NCBI RefSeq assembly: GCF_027214045.1
Contig: NZ_JAPWHE010000004.1
Span: forward strand, 62,001-126,000
DNA: 64,000 nucleotides
Source: Castellaniella denitrificans
Lineage (GTDB): Bacteria > Pseudomonadota > Gammaproteobacteria > Burkholderiales > Burkholderiaceae_B
Reading direction: 5' to 3'
In this document: piece after piece, positions 44,771-53,811 of the stretch
Layout: each line of letters starts with the position of its first letter
How positions within the stretch are numbered: position 1 is the stretch's first letter
Translations under genes and position numbers: made by a program
The notes under the pieces: model-generated
The model's database searches: none
Told to the model about the DNA's origin: nothing
The model's input: only the letters and a program-made list of their open reading frames with translations

Positions 44771-46027
44771 ATGGCGCAAGCAACCGCCGGAACCGGGGCC
44801 GCGCCGCGGGGGGCGCTGTCGCACATCCGCGTCCTGGATCTGTCGCGCATTCTCGCGGGGCCCTGGGCCACGCAGATCCTGGGGGACCTGGGCGCGGACG
44901 TGATCAAGATCGAACGACCCGGCGAAGGCGACGACACGCGCGGCTGGGGGCCGCCGTGGATGCCGGACGCCCAGGGCGGGGAATCCCGCGTCGCGGCCTA
45001 TTATCTGTGCGCCAATCGCAACAAGCGTTCGGTGACGGTGGACATGGCCACCCCGGAGGGCCAGGATCTGATCCGCCGGCTCGTGCGCCGGTCCGACGTG
45101 CTGGTGGAAAATTTCAAGGCGGGCGGGCTGGCGCGCTACGGCCTGGACTACGACAGCCTGCACGCGCTCAACCCGCGTCTGGTGTATTGCTCTATCACCG
45201 GGTTCGGTCAGACGGGACCCTACGCGGCGCGCGCGGGCTACGATTTCCTGGTGCAGGGCCTGGGCGGTCTGATGAGCGTCACCGGCCGGCCCGACGGCGA
45301 ACCGGGCGGCGGGCCGATGAAAGCCGGGGTGGCGCTGACCGACATCCTGACCGGCCTGTACGCGGCCAACGCCATCCAGGCCGCGCTGGCGGCGCGCGAG
45401 CACACCGGCGTCGGCCAGCACGTGGACATGGCGCTGCTGGACGTGCAGGTCGCCTGCCTGGCGAACCAGGCCATGAATTACCTCGCCACCGGCCGCAGTC
45501 CCGGACGGCTGGGCAATGCGCATCCCAGCATCGTGCCCTATCAGGATTTCCCCACGGCCGATGGCCACATGATCCTGGCCATCGGCAACGATGGCCAGTT
45601 CGCCCGTTTCTGCGAGGAAGCCGGCCGGCCCGACTTGGCGCGGGATGCCCGGTTCGCCACCAACCGGGCGCGGGTGGAGCACCGCGCCGCGTTGATTCCC
45701 ATCTTGCGGCACCTGACGACCGCCCGCACCACGGCCGCCTGGGTCGCGGCGCTGGAATCACGCGCCGTGCCCTGCGGTCCGATCAATGCGATCGAACAGG
45801 TGTTCGACGATGCCCAGGTGCGCGCGCGCGGCCTGCGCATCGAGATGCCGCATCCTGAAACCGGCGCGGTGCCGTTGGTGGCCAGCCCGATCCGTCTGTC
45901 GGACACGCCGGTGGACTACCGCCTGCCGCCGCCTTCCCTGGGGGCGCATACGGCCGATGTGCTGGCCGAGATCCTGGAACTTGCGCCGGAGGAGATCCGG
46001 GCGCTGCGGGCGCGCGGCGTGGTCTGA
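44771..46027 (+). CDS. Class III (CaiB/BaiF) CoA-transferase, probably succinyl-CoA:glutarate type
   Basis: This 418-residue CoA-transferase opens with HIRVLDLSRILAGPWATQILGDLGADVIKIE, the family N-terminus. By alignment with formyl-CoA transferase, the catalytic aspartate is Asp191 in AGVALTDILTGLYA. Its position directly behind gcdH (10-bp gap) points to transfer of CoA from succinyl-CoA to glutarate. Other dicarboxylate acceptors are possible. After it come 201 bp without a gene. Confidence 0.88.
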   Translation: MAQATAGTGAAPRGALSHIRVLDLSRILAGPWATQILGDLGADVIKIERPGEGDDTRGWGPPWMPDAQGGESRVAAYYLCANRNKRSVTVDMATPEGQDLIRRLVRRSDVLVENFKAGGLARYGLDYDSLHALNPRLVYCSITGFGQTGPYAARAGYDFLVQGLGGLMSVTGRPDGEPGGGPMKAGVALTDILTGLYAANAIQAALAAREHTGVGQHVDMALLDVQVACLANQAMNYLATGRSPGRLGNAHPSIVPYQDFPTADGHMILAIGNDGQFARFCEEAGRPDLARDARFATNRARVEHRAALIPILRHLTTARTTAAWVAALESRAVPCGPINAIEQVFDDAQVRARGLRIEMPHPETGAVPLVASPIRLSDTPVDYRLPPPSLGAHTADVLAEILELAPEEIRALRARGVV

Positions 46028-46228
46028 GCGGTCCCGGCCTTGCGCCGCGCGCGGGCGCGCCGGACGAGGCCGACGCGGCGGGAGCGCCACAAACGAGTTG
46101 ACCGGCGTCAACCTTTCCGGACAGAGGCGCGCCACCGGCGCTTCCGTTCATCTGGCGTCAATGTTTTCGTCTCTATGATGGTGTCATGAAGGGTCGCCGC
46201 CCGGCGGCCGGATGACTGGGGATCCATC

Positions 46229-46663
46229 ATGAAGAAATCCTGGAACACGTTCGGTGCCTGCCTGCTGGCGGTTTCTCTGGCCGGGACCGTCGCGCCGGCC
46301 CTGGCCGATGATGATTGCGACGTGCCCGTCGAGCGCTGGCAGACCCGCGATGCCGTATCCCAGATGGCTCGTCAGAAAGGCTGGGACCTGAAGCGCATCA
46401 AGATCGACGATGGTTGTTACGAGGTCCGTGGCCAGGACGCCGGGGGCCGCGCTTTCAAGGCCAAACTCGACCCGGAAACGCTGGAGGTCGTGGAGATCAA
46501 ATACCGCGATCACAAGGATCGCGAACGCCGCCGCGACCGCGACCCCGATCGCAGCGAGCTCCGCGACACCGCTCCCGCCGCCTCTACGCCCGCCGCCCCC
46601 GCAGCCGCCCCGGCGGGCAAGCCGTCCGCGGGGATATCCGTCGGCGGCGCCCGGATCGAATGA
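46229..46663 (+). CDS. Secreted PepSY-domain protein
   Basis: This 144-residue periplasmic protein has a signal peptide cleaved near residue 26 (APALA|DD). A PepSY-like domain of about residues 32-92 follows (VSQMARQKGWDLKRIKIDDGCYEVRG, then FKAKLDPETLEVVEI). After a highly charged arginine/aspartate stretch the last about 35 residues are alanine/proline-rich. It lies 101 bp upstream of the DUF2271 gene and is probably part of the same redox cluster. PepSY domains often accompany flavin or iron reductases; no enzymatic role is assigned. Confidence 0.8.
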   Translation: MKKSWNTFGACLLAVSLAGTVAPALADDDCDVPVERWQTRDAVSQMARQKGWDLKRIKIDDGCYEVRGQDAGGRAFKAKLDPETLEVVEIKYRDHKDRERRRDRDPDRSELRDTAPAASTPAAPAAAPAGKPSAGISVGGARIE

Positions 46664-46764
46664 TGCGCCCCGGGTTTGCGGGCACCGTGCGGTGACCGCT
46701 GTCTTGCACGCCGGCCGCGTCCCTCCGGGCAAGGCCGGACGAAATTTCCACAGGAGCCTGTTCC

Positions 46765-47241
46765 ATGAAGACCTTTTCGATCGCGGCCCTGCTGGCCGCC
46801 ACCACCCTGGCCGTCCCCGCCCTGGCGCAGAGCCGCACGGTGACCCTGTCCACCACGTTGAAGAACTATGGCGGCGATGGCGCCTACCTGGCGGTCTACC
46901 TGACGGATGCCAAAGGTGCCTATGCGGGCACCCTCTGGGTGGCGGGCGGCAAGGCCAAATACTACAAGCACCTGAGCGAGTGGAACCGGCTGTCGTCGGG
47001 CGACGCCGCGCGGCTCGACGGCGTGACCGGCGCCAGCGTGGGGGAAGGCCGGACGCTGAAAGTGACGGCTGATCTGGCCGACGCCCTGTTCGACGCCGGT
47101 TACGAGATCCATGTCGATGCCGCCGTGGAAGACATGCGCGACAGCCCGTCCGAAATCCGCGTTCCGCTGACCCTGGCCGGTGCCGGCAAGCCGGTCGGCG
47201 GAAAGCGTTTCATCCATTCCTTCACCTACCAGGCGCAGTAA
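46765..47241 (+). CDS. DUF2271 periplasmic protein, predicted covalent FMN carrier
   Basis: This 158-residue protein has a signal peptide cleaved near residue 21 (ALA|QS) and a beta-rich DUF2271 domain. Residues 85-91 are DGVTGAS, an exact match to the ApbE target rule D-x-x-(S/T)-G-A-(S/T); Thr88 would receive FMN by phosphoester bond. apbE lies in the same operon. It is therefore a likely mobile or membrane-facing flavoprotein that carries electrons outside the cytoplasm. AGGAG nine bases before the ATG is a good ribosome site. The motif is seen; flavinylation is inferred. Confidence 0.85.
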   Translation: MKTFSIAALLAATTLAVPALAQSRTVTLSTTLKNYGGDGAYLAVYLTDAKGAYAGTLWVAGGKAKYYKHLSEWNRLSSGDAARLDGVTGASVGEGRTLKVTADLADALFDAGYEIHVDAAVEDMRDSPSEIRVPLTLAGAGKPVGGKRFIHSFTYQAQ

Positions 47242-47246
47242 TCATC

Positions 47247-49457
47247 ATGCAATGGCGGCCGATTCATCGCTGGCTGGGCCTGTTGGCCGGCGCCCTGGCC
47301 CTGGTCATCGGAGTCACCGGGCTGATCCTGGCTTTCTTCCCGGTGCGCGACACCTGGCGCGCCGTACCGGCCGAGCCCGGCTTGCCGGTGGCGGTCCTGG
47401 CGCAGCGGGCGACGGAACGGATTGCCGGGATCGAAGAAATCCGCCGTCTGCCTTCGGGCGAGATCGTCGTCTATTCGTTCGATGGCGGCCAGGCCCGCGC
47501 CAGCCGGATCGACCCGGCCAACGGGCAGGTGCTGGGCGACTACCAGGCGTCCGCAGTCGAACGCTGGGTGCGCAACCTGCACCGCTCCTTCATGCTGGAC
47601 GATCCGGGCCGCCTGGTCGCGGCCGGGGTCGCGCTGGCCATGCTGTTGCTGACCTTCTCGGGCATTCTGATGCTGGCCCGCCGCCTGGGCGGATGGCGCC
47701 ATCTCGCCTCGGGACGGATCCGCGGGACTCCGGCCCAGCGCATCCATGGGATCAGCGGCCGGATCCTGGCCCTGGTCCTGGCCCTGTCCTCGCTGACCGC
47801 GCTCTACATGAGCGCGACCACCTTCAGCCTGATCCAGGCCGATTCGGCCACGGATCCGGACGTCATGTCCGTTCCGGGCGACCAGCCGGACCGGACGGTG
47901 GGAAGCTTGCCGCTGCTGCGGGCTCTTTCGACCGACGGATTGCGCAAGTTGAGTTTCCCCGCGGCCGACGATCCCGAGGATGTCTGGCATGTCGTCACCG
48001 ATGCAGGCGACGGCTGGATCGACCGTCGCAGCGGTCATGTCCTTTCCTGGCAGCCGGCTTCCACCGCCCGTGCGTTCTATGACTGGGTCTACGCTTTGCA
48101 TACCGGCCAGGGGCTGTGGGCCTGGGCGCTGGTCCTTGGGCTGGCCGGCCTGTGCCTGCCGGTTTTCTGGGTCTCCGGATTCCTGATCTGGCGCCAGGGA
48201 CGTGCTCGTGTGCCGAGGCTGGCGGACAACAGCCCCGCGCGGCGGGCCGACACGCTGATTTTCGTGGCGAGCGAGGGCGGTACGACCTGGGGCTTCGCGA
48301 AAGCCCTGCATGATGCCTTGGCGCGCAACGGCCATCGGGTCCATACCGCGCCGCTGGAGCAGTTCCAGGTGACGGAATCCGTCCGTCAGGTGTTCATCCT
48401 GGCGGCGACCTATGGGGATGGTCAGGCGCCGGCGCATGCCGCTCGGGCGCTGGACCGGATCGTCGGACAGAAGGCGGGCGGGGTGCCGGTGTCCGTGCTC
48501 GGCTTTGGCGATCGTCAGTTCCCGGCGTTCTGCGGCTATGCCGAAGCGCTGGACCGTGCTTTGCGGACCGCCGGCTGGCCGCTGACCATGCCGCTGGAGT
48601 GTATCCACCAGCAGTCGGCGCAGCAGTTCGCCCGCTGGGGCGCGGCCCTGTCCGAAGCGCTGGGCGAAACCTTGACCCTGGAATATGTCCCGCGCGTTCC
48701 GGAAACCTTCACTTTGGAACTGGCGGAACGCCAGGACTATGCGGGCGGTCCGGCCGGCCCGGCCGCGATCCTGCGCCTGCGCTGGCGGGACAGCGGCCTG
48801 TTGGCGCGCTTGCTGGGCCGGGGCATGCCGCGCTTCAGGGCGGGCGATCTGGTCGGCATTGTGCCGCCCGGCAGCCCGGTGCCCCGCTATTATTCCCTGG
48901 CCTCCGGATTTCGCGACGGCTTCCTGGAAATCTGCGTGCGGCGGATGCCCGACGGCGTCTGCTCGGGCTTTCTGCATGGCCTGAAGCCCGGCGACCGCAT
49001 CCAGGCCTTCATCAAGCCCAATCCGGGTTTCACTCTGGAGACCTCGCGCCGTCCCGTCGTGCTGATCGGCGCGGGCACCGGCGTGGCCCCCCTGGCGGGT
49101 TTCATCCGCGGCAATGTCCGCAAGGCGCCCATGTTTCTGTATTTTGGCGCGCGCAACCCGGACGAGGATTTCTATTTCGGCGCCGTCATCCGCCGCTGGC
49201 TGGAGGAGGGCCGGCTGACCGCGCTGCGCACGGCGTTTTCCAGAATCAAGGACGGCGGAGGCTATGTGCAGGACGCTTTGCGTCGCGATGCGGATCGCCT
49301 GCGGACGCTGGTCTCCAAGGGCGCCGTGCTGCGGATCTGCGGCAGCCGGCCGATGGCGACCGGTGTCGCCGAGGCGCTGAACGAAATCCTGGGGCCGCTC
49401 GGCCTGGATGTGCGCCGGTTGCGCGAAAGGGGGCGCTATGCCGAGGACATATTCTGA
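47247..49457 (+). CDS. Membrane PepSY-flavodoxin-FAD/NAD(P) reductase fusion
   Basis: This 736-residue protein is a trans-membrane electron donor. The N-terminal half is a PepSY-TM unit with membrane segments at about residues 9-32, 123-147, 170-190 and 297-320, and histidine-bearing helices (HRWLG, VRNLHRSFML, RIHGISG, ALHTGQG) suited to heme. Residues from about 334 form a flavodoxin domain (IFVASEGGTTWGFAKAL), then an FAD domain (RYYSLASGF) and an NAD(P) domain (VLIGAGTGVAPLAGF). It is thus a cytosolic NAD(P)H reductase joined to a membrane cytochrome-like unit, able to pass electrons outward. It starts 5 bp after the DUF2271 gene and overlaps apbE by 20 bp. Confidence 0.88.
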   Translation: MQWRPIHRWLGLLAGALALVIGVTGLILAFFPVRDTWRAVPAEPGLPVAVLAQRATERIAGIEEIRRLPSGEIVVYSFDGGQARASRIDPANGQVLGDYQASAVERWVRNLHRSFMLDDPGRLVAAGVALAMLLLTFSGILMLARRLGGWRHLASGRIRGTPAQRIHGISGRILALVLALSSLTALYMSATTFSLIQADSATDPDVMSVPGDQPDRTVGSLPLLRALSTDGLRKLSFPAADDPEDVWHVVTDAGDGWIDRRSGHVLSWQPASTARAFYDWVYALHTGQGLWAWALVLGLAGLCLPVFWVSGFLIWRQGRARVPRLADNSPARRADTLIFVASEGGTTWGFAKALHDALARNGHRVHTAPLEQFQVTESVRQVFILAATYGDGQAPAHAARALDRIVGQKAGGVPVSVLGFGDRQFPAFCGYAEALDRALRTAGWPLTMPLECIHQQSAQQFARWGAALSEALGETLTLEYVPRVPETFTLELAERQDYAGGPAGPAAILRLRWRDSGLLARLLGRGMPRFRAGDLVGIVPPGSPVPRYYSLASGFRDGFLEICVRRMPDGVCSGFLHGLKPGDRIQAFIKPNPGFTLETSRRPVVLIGAGTGVAPLAGFIRGNVRKAPMFLYFGARNPDEDFYFGAVIRRWLEEGRLTALRTAFSRIKDGGGYVQDALRRDADRLRTLVSKGAVLRICGSRPMATGVAEALNEILGPLGLDVRRLRERGRYAEDIF

Positions 49458-50412
49458 TCCGTCAACTGAGTCGCGCCTGAGCGGGCCTGTCATGGGCACG
49501 CGCTGGGCGGCCCGGTACCAGGCGCCGCCGGCGTTCGATCACGCGGCGCTGTCGAGCGACCTGGCCCGGGCTGTGGGTCTGGTGGACACGCAGATGTCGC
49601 CCTGGAAGCCGGACAGCGACCTGATGCGGCTGAACCGGGCCGGGCCGGGGCGGTGGGTGGCGCTGCCCGAGGCGATGCTCGACGTGCTGGCACGTGCGCA
49701 GGAGATCGGCGCCCTGAGCGGCGGCGCCTTTGATGCGGCCGTCGGCGGCCTGGTCAATGCCTGGGGATTCGGCGCGATGGCGGACACGCCCGATCCGGAC
49801 GCCATCCGGCGTGCCGCCGCCGACCATCGCCCGGCCCACCTCTGGCTGGACGTCGATCGGGAACAGTGCAGGGCGCGCAAGCGGGCGCCCATGACGCTGG
49901 ACCTGTGCGGAATCGCCAAAGGTTATGCGGTGGACCGGATGGCCCGGGTGATGGCGGACCATGGCGTCGGTCATGCCTTGGTCAGCCTGGATGGGGAATT
50001 GAGGGCCTGCGGCGCCCGGATCGACGGCCGGCCCTGGGCCGTGGCCCTGGAAAGCCCGCAGGAAGGACGTCGCGCCGTACATGGAGTGATCGAACTGGCC
50101 GATCTTTCGGTGGCCACTTCGGGGGATTATCGCCGCTGGATCGGCGTGGGCGGCGAGCGTCTGGCGCATACCATGGATGGCCGCCGGGCCGGGCCGGTGC
50201 GCAATCCGGTGGCCTCCGTCACGGTGCTGTCGGGCACCTGCGTCGATGCCGATGCATGGGCGACGGCGTTGCTGGTGGCGGGGCCTGACGAAGGTCCGGC
50301 GCTGGCCCGGCGCATGGGCCTGGATGCCTTGTTCCTGTTCAGGCGCGAGGGCCGGCTGGTGGAGTTCGGGCTGGGGCGTTTCGCGTTCGCCGCCGAGGGG
50401 GCGGATGCGTGA
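49438..50412 (+). CDS. apbE: ApbE-type FAD:protein FMN transferase, no signal peptide seen
   Basis: This 324-residue enzyme attaches FMN to threonine or serine in target flavoproteins using FAD and Mg. It has the ApbE landmarks GPVMGTRWAARY, LDLCGIAKGYAVDRM, ATSGDYRRW and the Mg-site end DADAWATALLV. The ATG at 49438 lies within the end of the reductase gene (20-bp overlap), with AAAGGGGG upstream. Most ApbE proteins are exported lipoproteins, but no signal sequence or lipobox is visible here from any nearby start. Its likely target is the DUF2271 protein two genes upstream. The usual GG(D/N) motif is SLDGELRACG, a small deviation. Confidence 0.9.
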   Translation: MPRTYSDPSTESRLSGPVMGTRWAARYQAPPAFDHAALSSDLARAVGLVDTQMSPWKPDSDLMRLNRAGPGRWVALPEAMLDVLARAQEIGALSGGAFDAAVGGLVNAWGFGAMADTPDPDAIRRAAADHRPAHLWLDVDREQCRARKRAPMTLDLCGIAKGYAVDRMARVMADHGVGHALVSLDGELRACGARIDGRPWAVALESPQEGRRAVHGVIELADLSVATSGDYRRWIGVGGERLAHTMDGRRAGPVRNPVASVTVLSGTCVDADAWATALLVAGPDEGPALARRMGLDALFLFRREGRLVEFGLGRFAFAAEGADA

Positions 50413-50440
50413 CGGCCGCGCGGGGTGCTGGCCGTGGCCG

Positions 50441-50650
50441 TCACCCGGGGCCGAAGACGTCGATCGCTTTGCGGATGGCCACGAACAGAGTGATCAGGAA
50501 GCCGATGCCCAGCAAAATGATGCCGGGGTTGCGGTCTCGGAATCCGAGTCCGATGAAAATCGCGATGACGCCCGCGATGAAAAGGGCCAGTAGCAGGTTG
50601 CTGTGAAAGAACATGGCGGCGCGCTCGGTAAGGGCTGATGCGGAAATCAT
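50441..50650 (-). CDS. Small two-helix membrane protein
   Basis: This 69-residue hypothetical protein has two hydrophobic segments, about residues 18-36 and 42-60, with a short charged GFRDRNPG turn. The ATG at 50650 has GGAA five bases upstream; an ATG at 50614 is possible. I do not recognise a family. It is convergent with apbE (28-bp gap) and stands 89 bp from the end of the ABC operon on the same strand. Confidence 0.55.
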   Translation of the reverse strand: MISASALTERAAMFFHSNLLLALFIAGVIAIFIGLGFRDRNPGIILLGIGFLITLFVAIRKAIDVFGPG

Positions 50651-50739
50651 AGGTATTCCGGGGCGTGCCGTCGTTGAGCCAGGACAATGATTGCGCGCCT
50701 GGGCGCGGCGTGCGCGATGCCCGGCCCCGGCCCCGGGGC

Positions 50740-51453
50740 TTATTCGAAGGGCCGGCCTTCGCCCGCCTCTTCGTGCGTGGCACCGTCGCGAATACGATAA
50801 ATCCGTTTGAAGGTCGGAATGATTTTTTCATCGTGTGTGACCACGATGATGGCCGTCCGGTACTGTTGCGCCATGTGGTGCAGGATGCGCACGACCGACA
50901 GGGCGCGTTCGCTGTCCAGCGGCGCGGTCGGTTCGTCGGCCAGGATCACCGGCGGGCGGTTGACGAGACCCCGCGCAATGGCGACACGCTGCTGTTCGCC
51001 GCCGGAAAGCTGCGGGGGCATGGCATGCGCGCGGTGCACGACTTCCAGCGAGGCCAGCACATCCAGCGCCCGGGATCGTGCTTCGCGCGTGCCTGCGCCC
51101 GCCAGCATCGGCAGCAAAGCCACATTGTCCGTGACGTCGAGGAACGGAATGAGATAGGGCGCCTGGAAAATGAATCCGATCCGGTCGCGTCGCAGCGTCC
51201 GCAGGTCCTTTACCCGCCAGCCGTTGTCGTAGATGACTTCCCCGCCCAGGGTCATGCGTCCGCTTGTCGGGTCGATCACGGCGCCCAGGCATTTCAGCAG
51301 TGTGCTCTTGCCCGAGCCCGAGGGGCCGATCAGTCCCACGACCTCGCCGGGCGCGACCGACAGATTGACATCGCGCAGCGCCAGCACGGCCGTGTCGCCC
51401 TGGCCGTAGCGTTTGCTGAGGCCCTCGATCAGGATGCCGGCGGGATCGGTCAT
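50740..51453 (-). CDS. ABC exporter ATPase (MacB/LolD/DevA class)
   Basis: This 237-residue ATPase has Walker A GPSGSGKS (43-50), signature LSGGEQQ (149-155) and Walker B VILADEP (169-175), the set typical of MacB/LolD/DevA enzymes. It powers the FtsX-like permease encoded just upstream (4-bp gap). With the adaptor protein and TetR regulator it forms the operon tetR-adaptor-permease-ATPase. The cargo is unknown: such machines export drugs, lipids or peptides. The D-loop reads TAPLD rather than the usual TxALD/TGNLD. Confidence 0.92.
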   Translation of the reverse strand: MTDPAGILIEGLSKRYGQGDTAVLALRDVNLSVAPGEVVGLIGPSGSGKSTLLKCLGAVIDPTSGRMTLGGEVIYDNGWRVKDLRTLRRDRIGFIFQAPYLIPFLDVTDNVALLPMLAGAGTREARSRALDVLASLEVVHRAHAMPPQLSGGEQQRVAIARGLVNRPPVILADEPTAPLDSERALSVVRILHHMAQQYRTAIIVVTHDEKIIPTFKRIYRIRDGATHEEAGEGRPFE

Positions 51454-51457
51454 GGCT

Positions 51458-52660
51458 TCACCCGATCGCGGTGGCCGGATCGACCCGCAGGGCGATGCGG
51501 ATGGCCACCAGGCTGGCCAGGGCGCAGATCAGCAGGATGGCGGCCAGTCCCGCGATGGAGTCGGCGGGCATCAGCAGCACATACTTGGGAAAGAGGGGCG
51601 CGGAGAATGTCGCCGCGATCCTGCCGGTCATGAATCCGATCAGCCCCAGGGACAGCGCCTGCTGCAGGATCATGCCGGCGATGGTGCGGTCGCGTGTGCC
51701 GATCAGCTTGAGCACGGCGATTTCCCGGATTTTGTCCATGGTCAGGGTGTAAATGATGAAGGCCACGATCGCCGCGCTGACCAGAGCCAGAATGACCAGG
51801 AACATGCCGATCTGCCGCGCCGAGGAGGCCACCAGCTTGTCCACCAGGATGGTTTCCATCTGCGCCCGCGTGTGGACGGACAGCCGCTGCCAGCGCCGGA
51901 TGCGGGTGGCGACCTCGTCGGCGTCTGCGCCGGGCGCCAGTGTCACCAGGACGGCGTTGACGTAGGGGTTGGACGTCTGGCTGTCGAGCACGGCGCGGAG
52001 GGCCGAATCGTTGCCGGGCCGGTTCAGGCCGGGATTGGCGGCGGCGCGTCGGCGGTTCTGCAGGATGGCGTCATTGTCCTTCTGGAATTGCGCCTGCTGC
52101 GCGTCTTTCAGGGGAATGAAGACCATCGGGTCGCCGCTGGAGGACACTGTGCGCCGGGTCTGGCCGACGATGGTGTATTCATGACGGCGGATGGTGATCC
52201 GGTCGCCCAGAGCGAAGCCGGTCGCCACATCCGCCACGGCCTCATAGTGGCCCAGGACGATCTGACGGCCGGCCACCAGGCTGGGCGGCCAGCCCGGTGT
52301 CGCGCCCGGAACGCCCGGGGCCACGCCCACCACCATGATGCGGACGTCGCGGTCGCGATGGTGCGCCTGCATGGTCAGGTAGGTGACGTTGGCCGCCTGG
52401 TCCACGCCCTCCAGGCCCAGGATGCCGCGGTAAGCGTCGTCGGGCAGGCTGGAGCTTTCGGCATAGGGCCCCTGGGTGTCTTTCTGCACGACCCACAGGT
52501 CGGCGCCGCTGTTGTCCAGCAAGGCCCGCGCGTCGGCCACGAGACCCCGGTAGACCCCCGCCATGATCAGCGTCACACCGATCAGCAGCCCCAGGCCGAT
52601 GCCGGTGAACAGGAATTTTCCCCAGGCATGCAGGATGTCTCTCCCGGCCAGACTGATCAT
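51458..52660 (-). CDS. FtsX/MacB-type ABC exporter permease
   Basis: This 400-residue permease has one N-terminal membrane helix (about residues 15-38), a large periplasmic domain (about 45-275), then three helices (about 280-303, 327-350 and 365-390), the FtsX/MacB/DevC layout of mechanotransmitting exporters. The ATG at 52660 overlaps the adaptor stop by 4 bp; a longer frame to 53143 lies wholly inside the adaptor gene. It works with the ATPase (50740-51453) and adaptor (52657-53811). Confidence 0.9.
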   Translation of the reverse strand: MISLAGRDILHAWGKFLFTGIGLGLLIGVTLIMAGVYRGLVADARALLDNSGADLWVVQKDTQGPYAESSSLPDDAYRGILGLEGVDQAANVTYLTMQAHHRDRDVRIMVVGVAPGVPGATPGWPPSLVAGRQIVLGHYEAVADVATGFALGDRITIRRHEYTIVGQTRRTVSSSGDPMVFIPLKDAQQAQFQKDNDAILQNRRRAAANPGLNRPGNDSALRAVLDSQTSNPYVNAVLVTLAPGADADEVATRIRRWQRLSVHTRAQMETILVDKLVASSARQIGMFLVILALVSAAIVAFIIYTLTMDKIREIAVLKLIGTRDRTIAGMILQQALSLGLIGFMTGRIAATFSAPLFPKYVLLMPADSIAGLAAILLICALASLVAIRIALRVDPATAIG

Positions 52661-53811
52661 GTCGCCGGCTCCGGTAGCGCCGGTCCGGTGTTCCGTACCC
52701 GGCTGCGCGCTGTCAGCGGACTGGCGCTGTGGACGATGACCAGGTCGCCGGCATGCAGCCCGTCCAGCACCTGGATCATGCCCCGGGCGTCGGTGGCCCC
52801 GACGCGGATGGGGGCGAAGACCGGCCGGCCGTCCTGGATGCGCCAGACGCCTGGCTGCCCGTGCTGCTGATGGATGGCGGCGTTGGGCACCACGGGTCCT
52901 TGCGGGGTGGCAGGCAGCTCCACCGTGGTTTCCGCCAGTTCGCCCAGGGCGGGGGCTGGGTCGGGCGGGGAGTCGAAGGCGATCTTGGCCAGCAGTTCCT
53001 CGGTGATGGCGTCGGCGACCGGTTCGACGCGGGCGATCCGGCCCGCAACCGGTTCGGGTCCGCGGGATCGCAGCGCGATCCTGACTGCCAGTCCCGCCGA
53101 CAGGCCTGCGGAGCCGGCCTGATCGAAGCGCGCGTCGATCCACAGCGAACCGGGGGCGATCACCTGGACGACGGCTTGCCCGGCCATCAGCGTCGTGCCC
53201 GGGTCCGCGTCGCGCGTGAGAACGACACCGTCGATGGGCGAGATCAGTGCCAGGTTGCGTCGCTGTGCCCGCAGCGCGGCCAGTTCGGCCCGCAGCCGCT
53301 CGACGTCCTGCTGTGTGGCCAGCAGGGTGGTTTGCGCCAGTTTCAGTTCGTGGCGTTTGTCGCTGGCGGTTTCCTCGCTGATGGCCGCTGCCTTCAGCAG
53401 CGTTTCATAGCGCCGCGACTGGATCCCGGCCCGGTCCAGGCGGATGCGCGAATCCTGCGCCAGAGCGTGTGCGCGGGACAGCGCCGCCGCCTGGGCCAGG
53501 ATGCGGTCATCGAGGTCCACCGGGTCCATTTCGCCCAGCGTCTGGCCGGCCCGCACAACGTCGCCCACTTCCACGTCCAGCCGCAGCAACCGTCCGGTCA
53601 GGGTCGGGCCGATCCGGTGGATCTCACGGGCCTCGACCGTGCCGATCCCCAGGCGTACCGGATGAATGGAGGCTTCCTGAACCCGTGCCGTGGTGACCGG
53701 AATACGGGCCAGCGGGCCGGACCGCAGGGCGACGTAGAAGAACAGCGCCAGCAGGGCCAGGGCAAGCGCGGCCAGCAGCAAGCGTTTTCCATCGATGCGC
53801 GGGATCCTCAT
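52657..53811 (-). CDS. Periplasmic adaptor (HlyD/DevB-like) of an ABC exporter
   Basis: This 384-residue membrane-fusion protein has one N-terminal helix (about 10-28), a lipoyl-like half (GRLLRLDVEVGDVVRAGQTLGEMDP), a helical hairpin (about 95-195), the second lipoyl half (LISPIDGVVLTRDADPGTTL) and a beta-barrel. It joins the FtsX-type permease to an outer-membrane channel; no channel gene lies in this operon, so a shared TolC-type factor is expected. Its ATG overlaps the tetR stop by 4 bp. Confidence 0.9.
   Translation of the reverse strand: MRIPRIDGKRLLLAALALALLALFFYVALRSGPLARIPVTTARVQEASIHPVRLGIGTVEAREIHRIGPTLTGRLLRLDVEVGDVVRAGQTLGEMDPVDLDDRILAQAAALSRAHALAQDSRIRLDRAGIQSRRYETLLKAAAISEETASDKRHELKLAQTTLLATQQDVERLRAELAALRAQRRNLALISPIDGVVLTRDADPGTTLMAGQAVVQVIAPGSLWIDARFDQAGSAGLSAGLAVRIALRSRGPEPVAGRIARVEPVADAITEELLAKIAFDSPPDPAPALGELAETTVELPATPQGPVVPNAAIHQQHGQPGVWRIQDGRPVFAPIRVGATDARGMIQVLDGLHAGDLVIVHSASPLTARSRVRNTGPALPEPAT

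Noticed and set aside
46028-46228. Small gene in the 201-bp gap before the PepSY gene
   Set aside because: Short frames here have no ribosome site or recognisable product; the gap more likely holds a promoter.
47226-49499. A 757-codon minus-strand frame opposite the PepSY-flavodoxin reductase
   Set aside because: The plus-strand protein has full domain order and coupled neighbours; the antisense frame has low-complexity Q/R/A composition.
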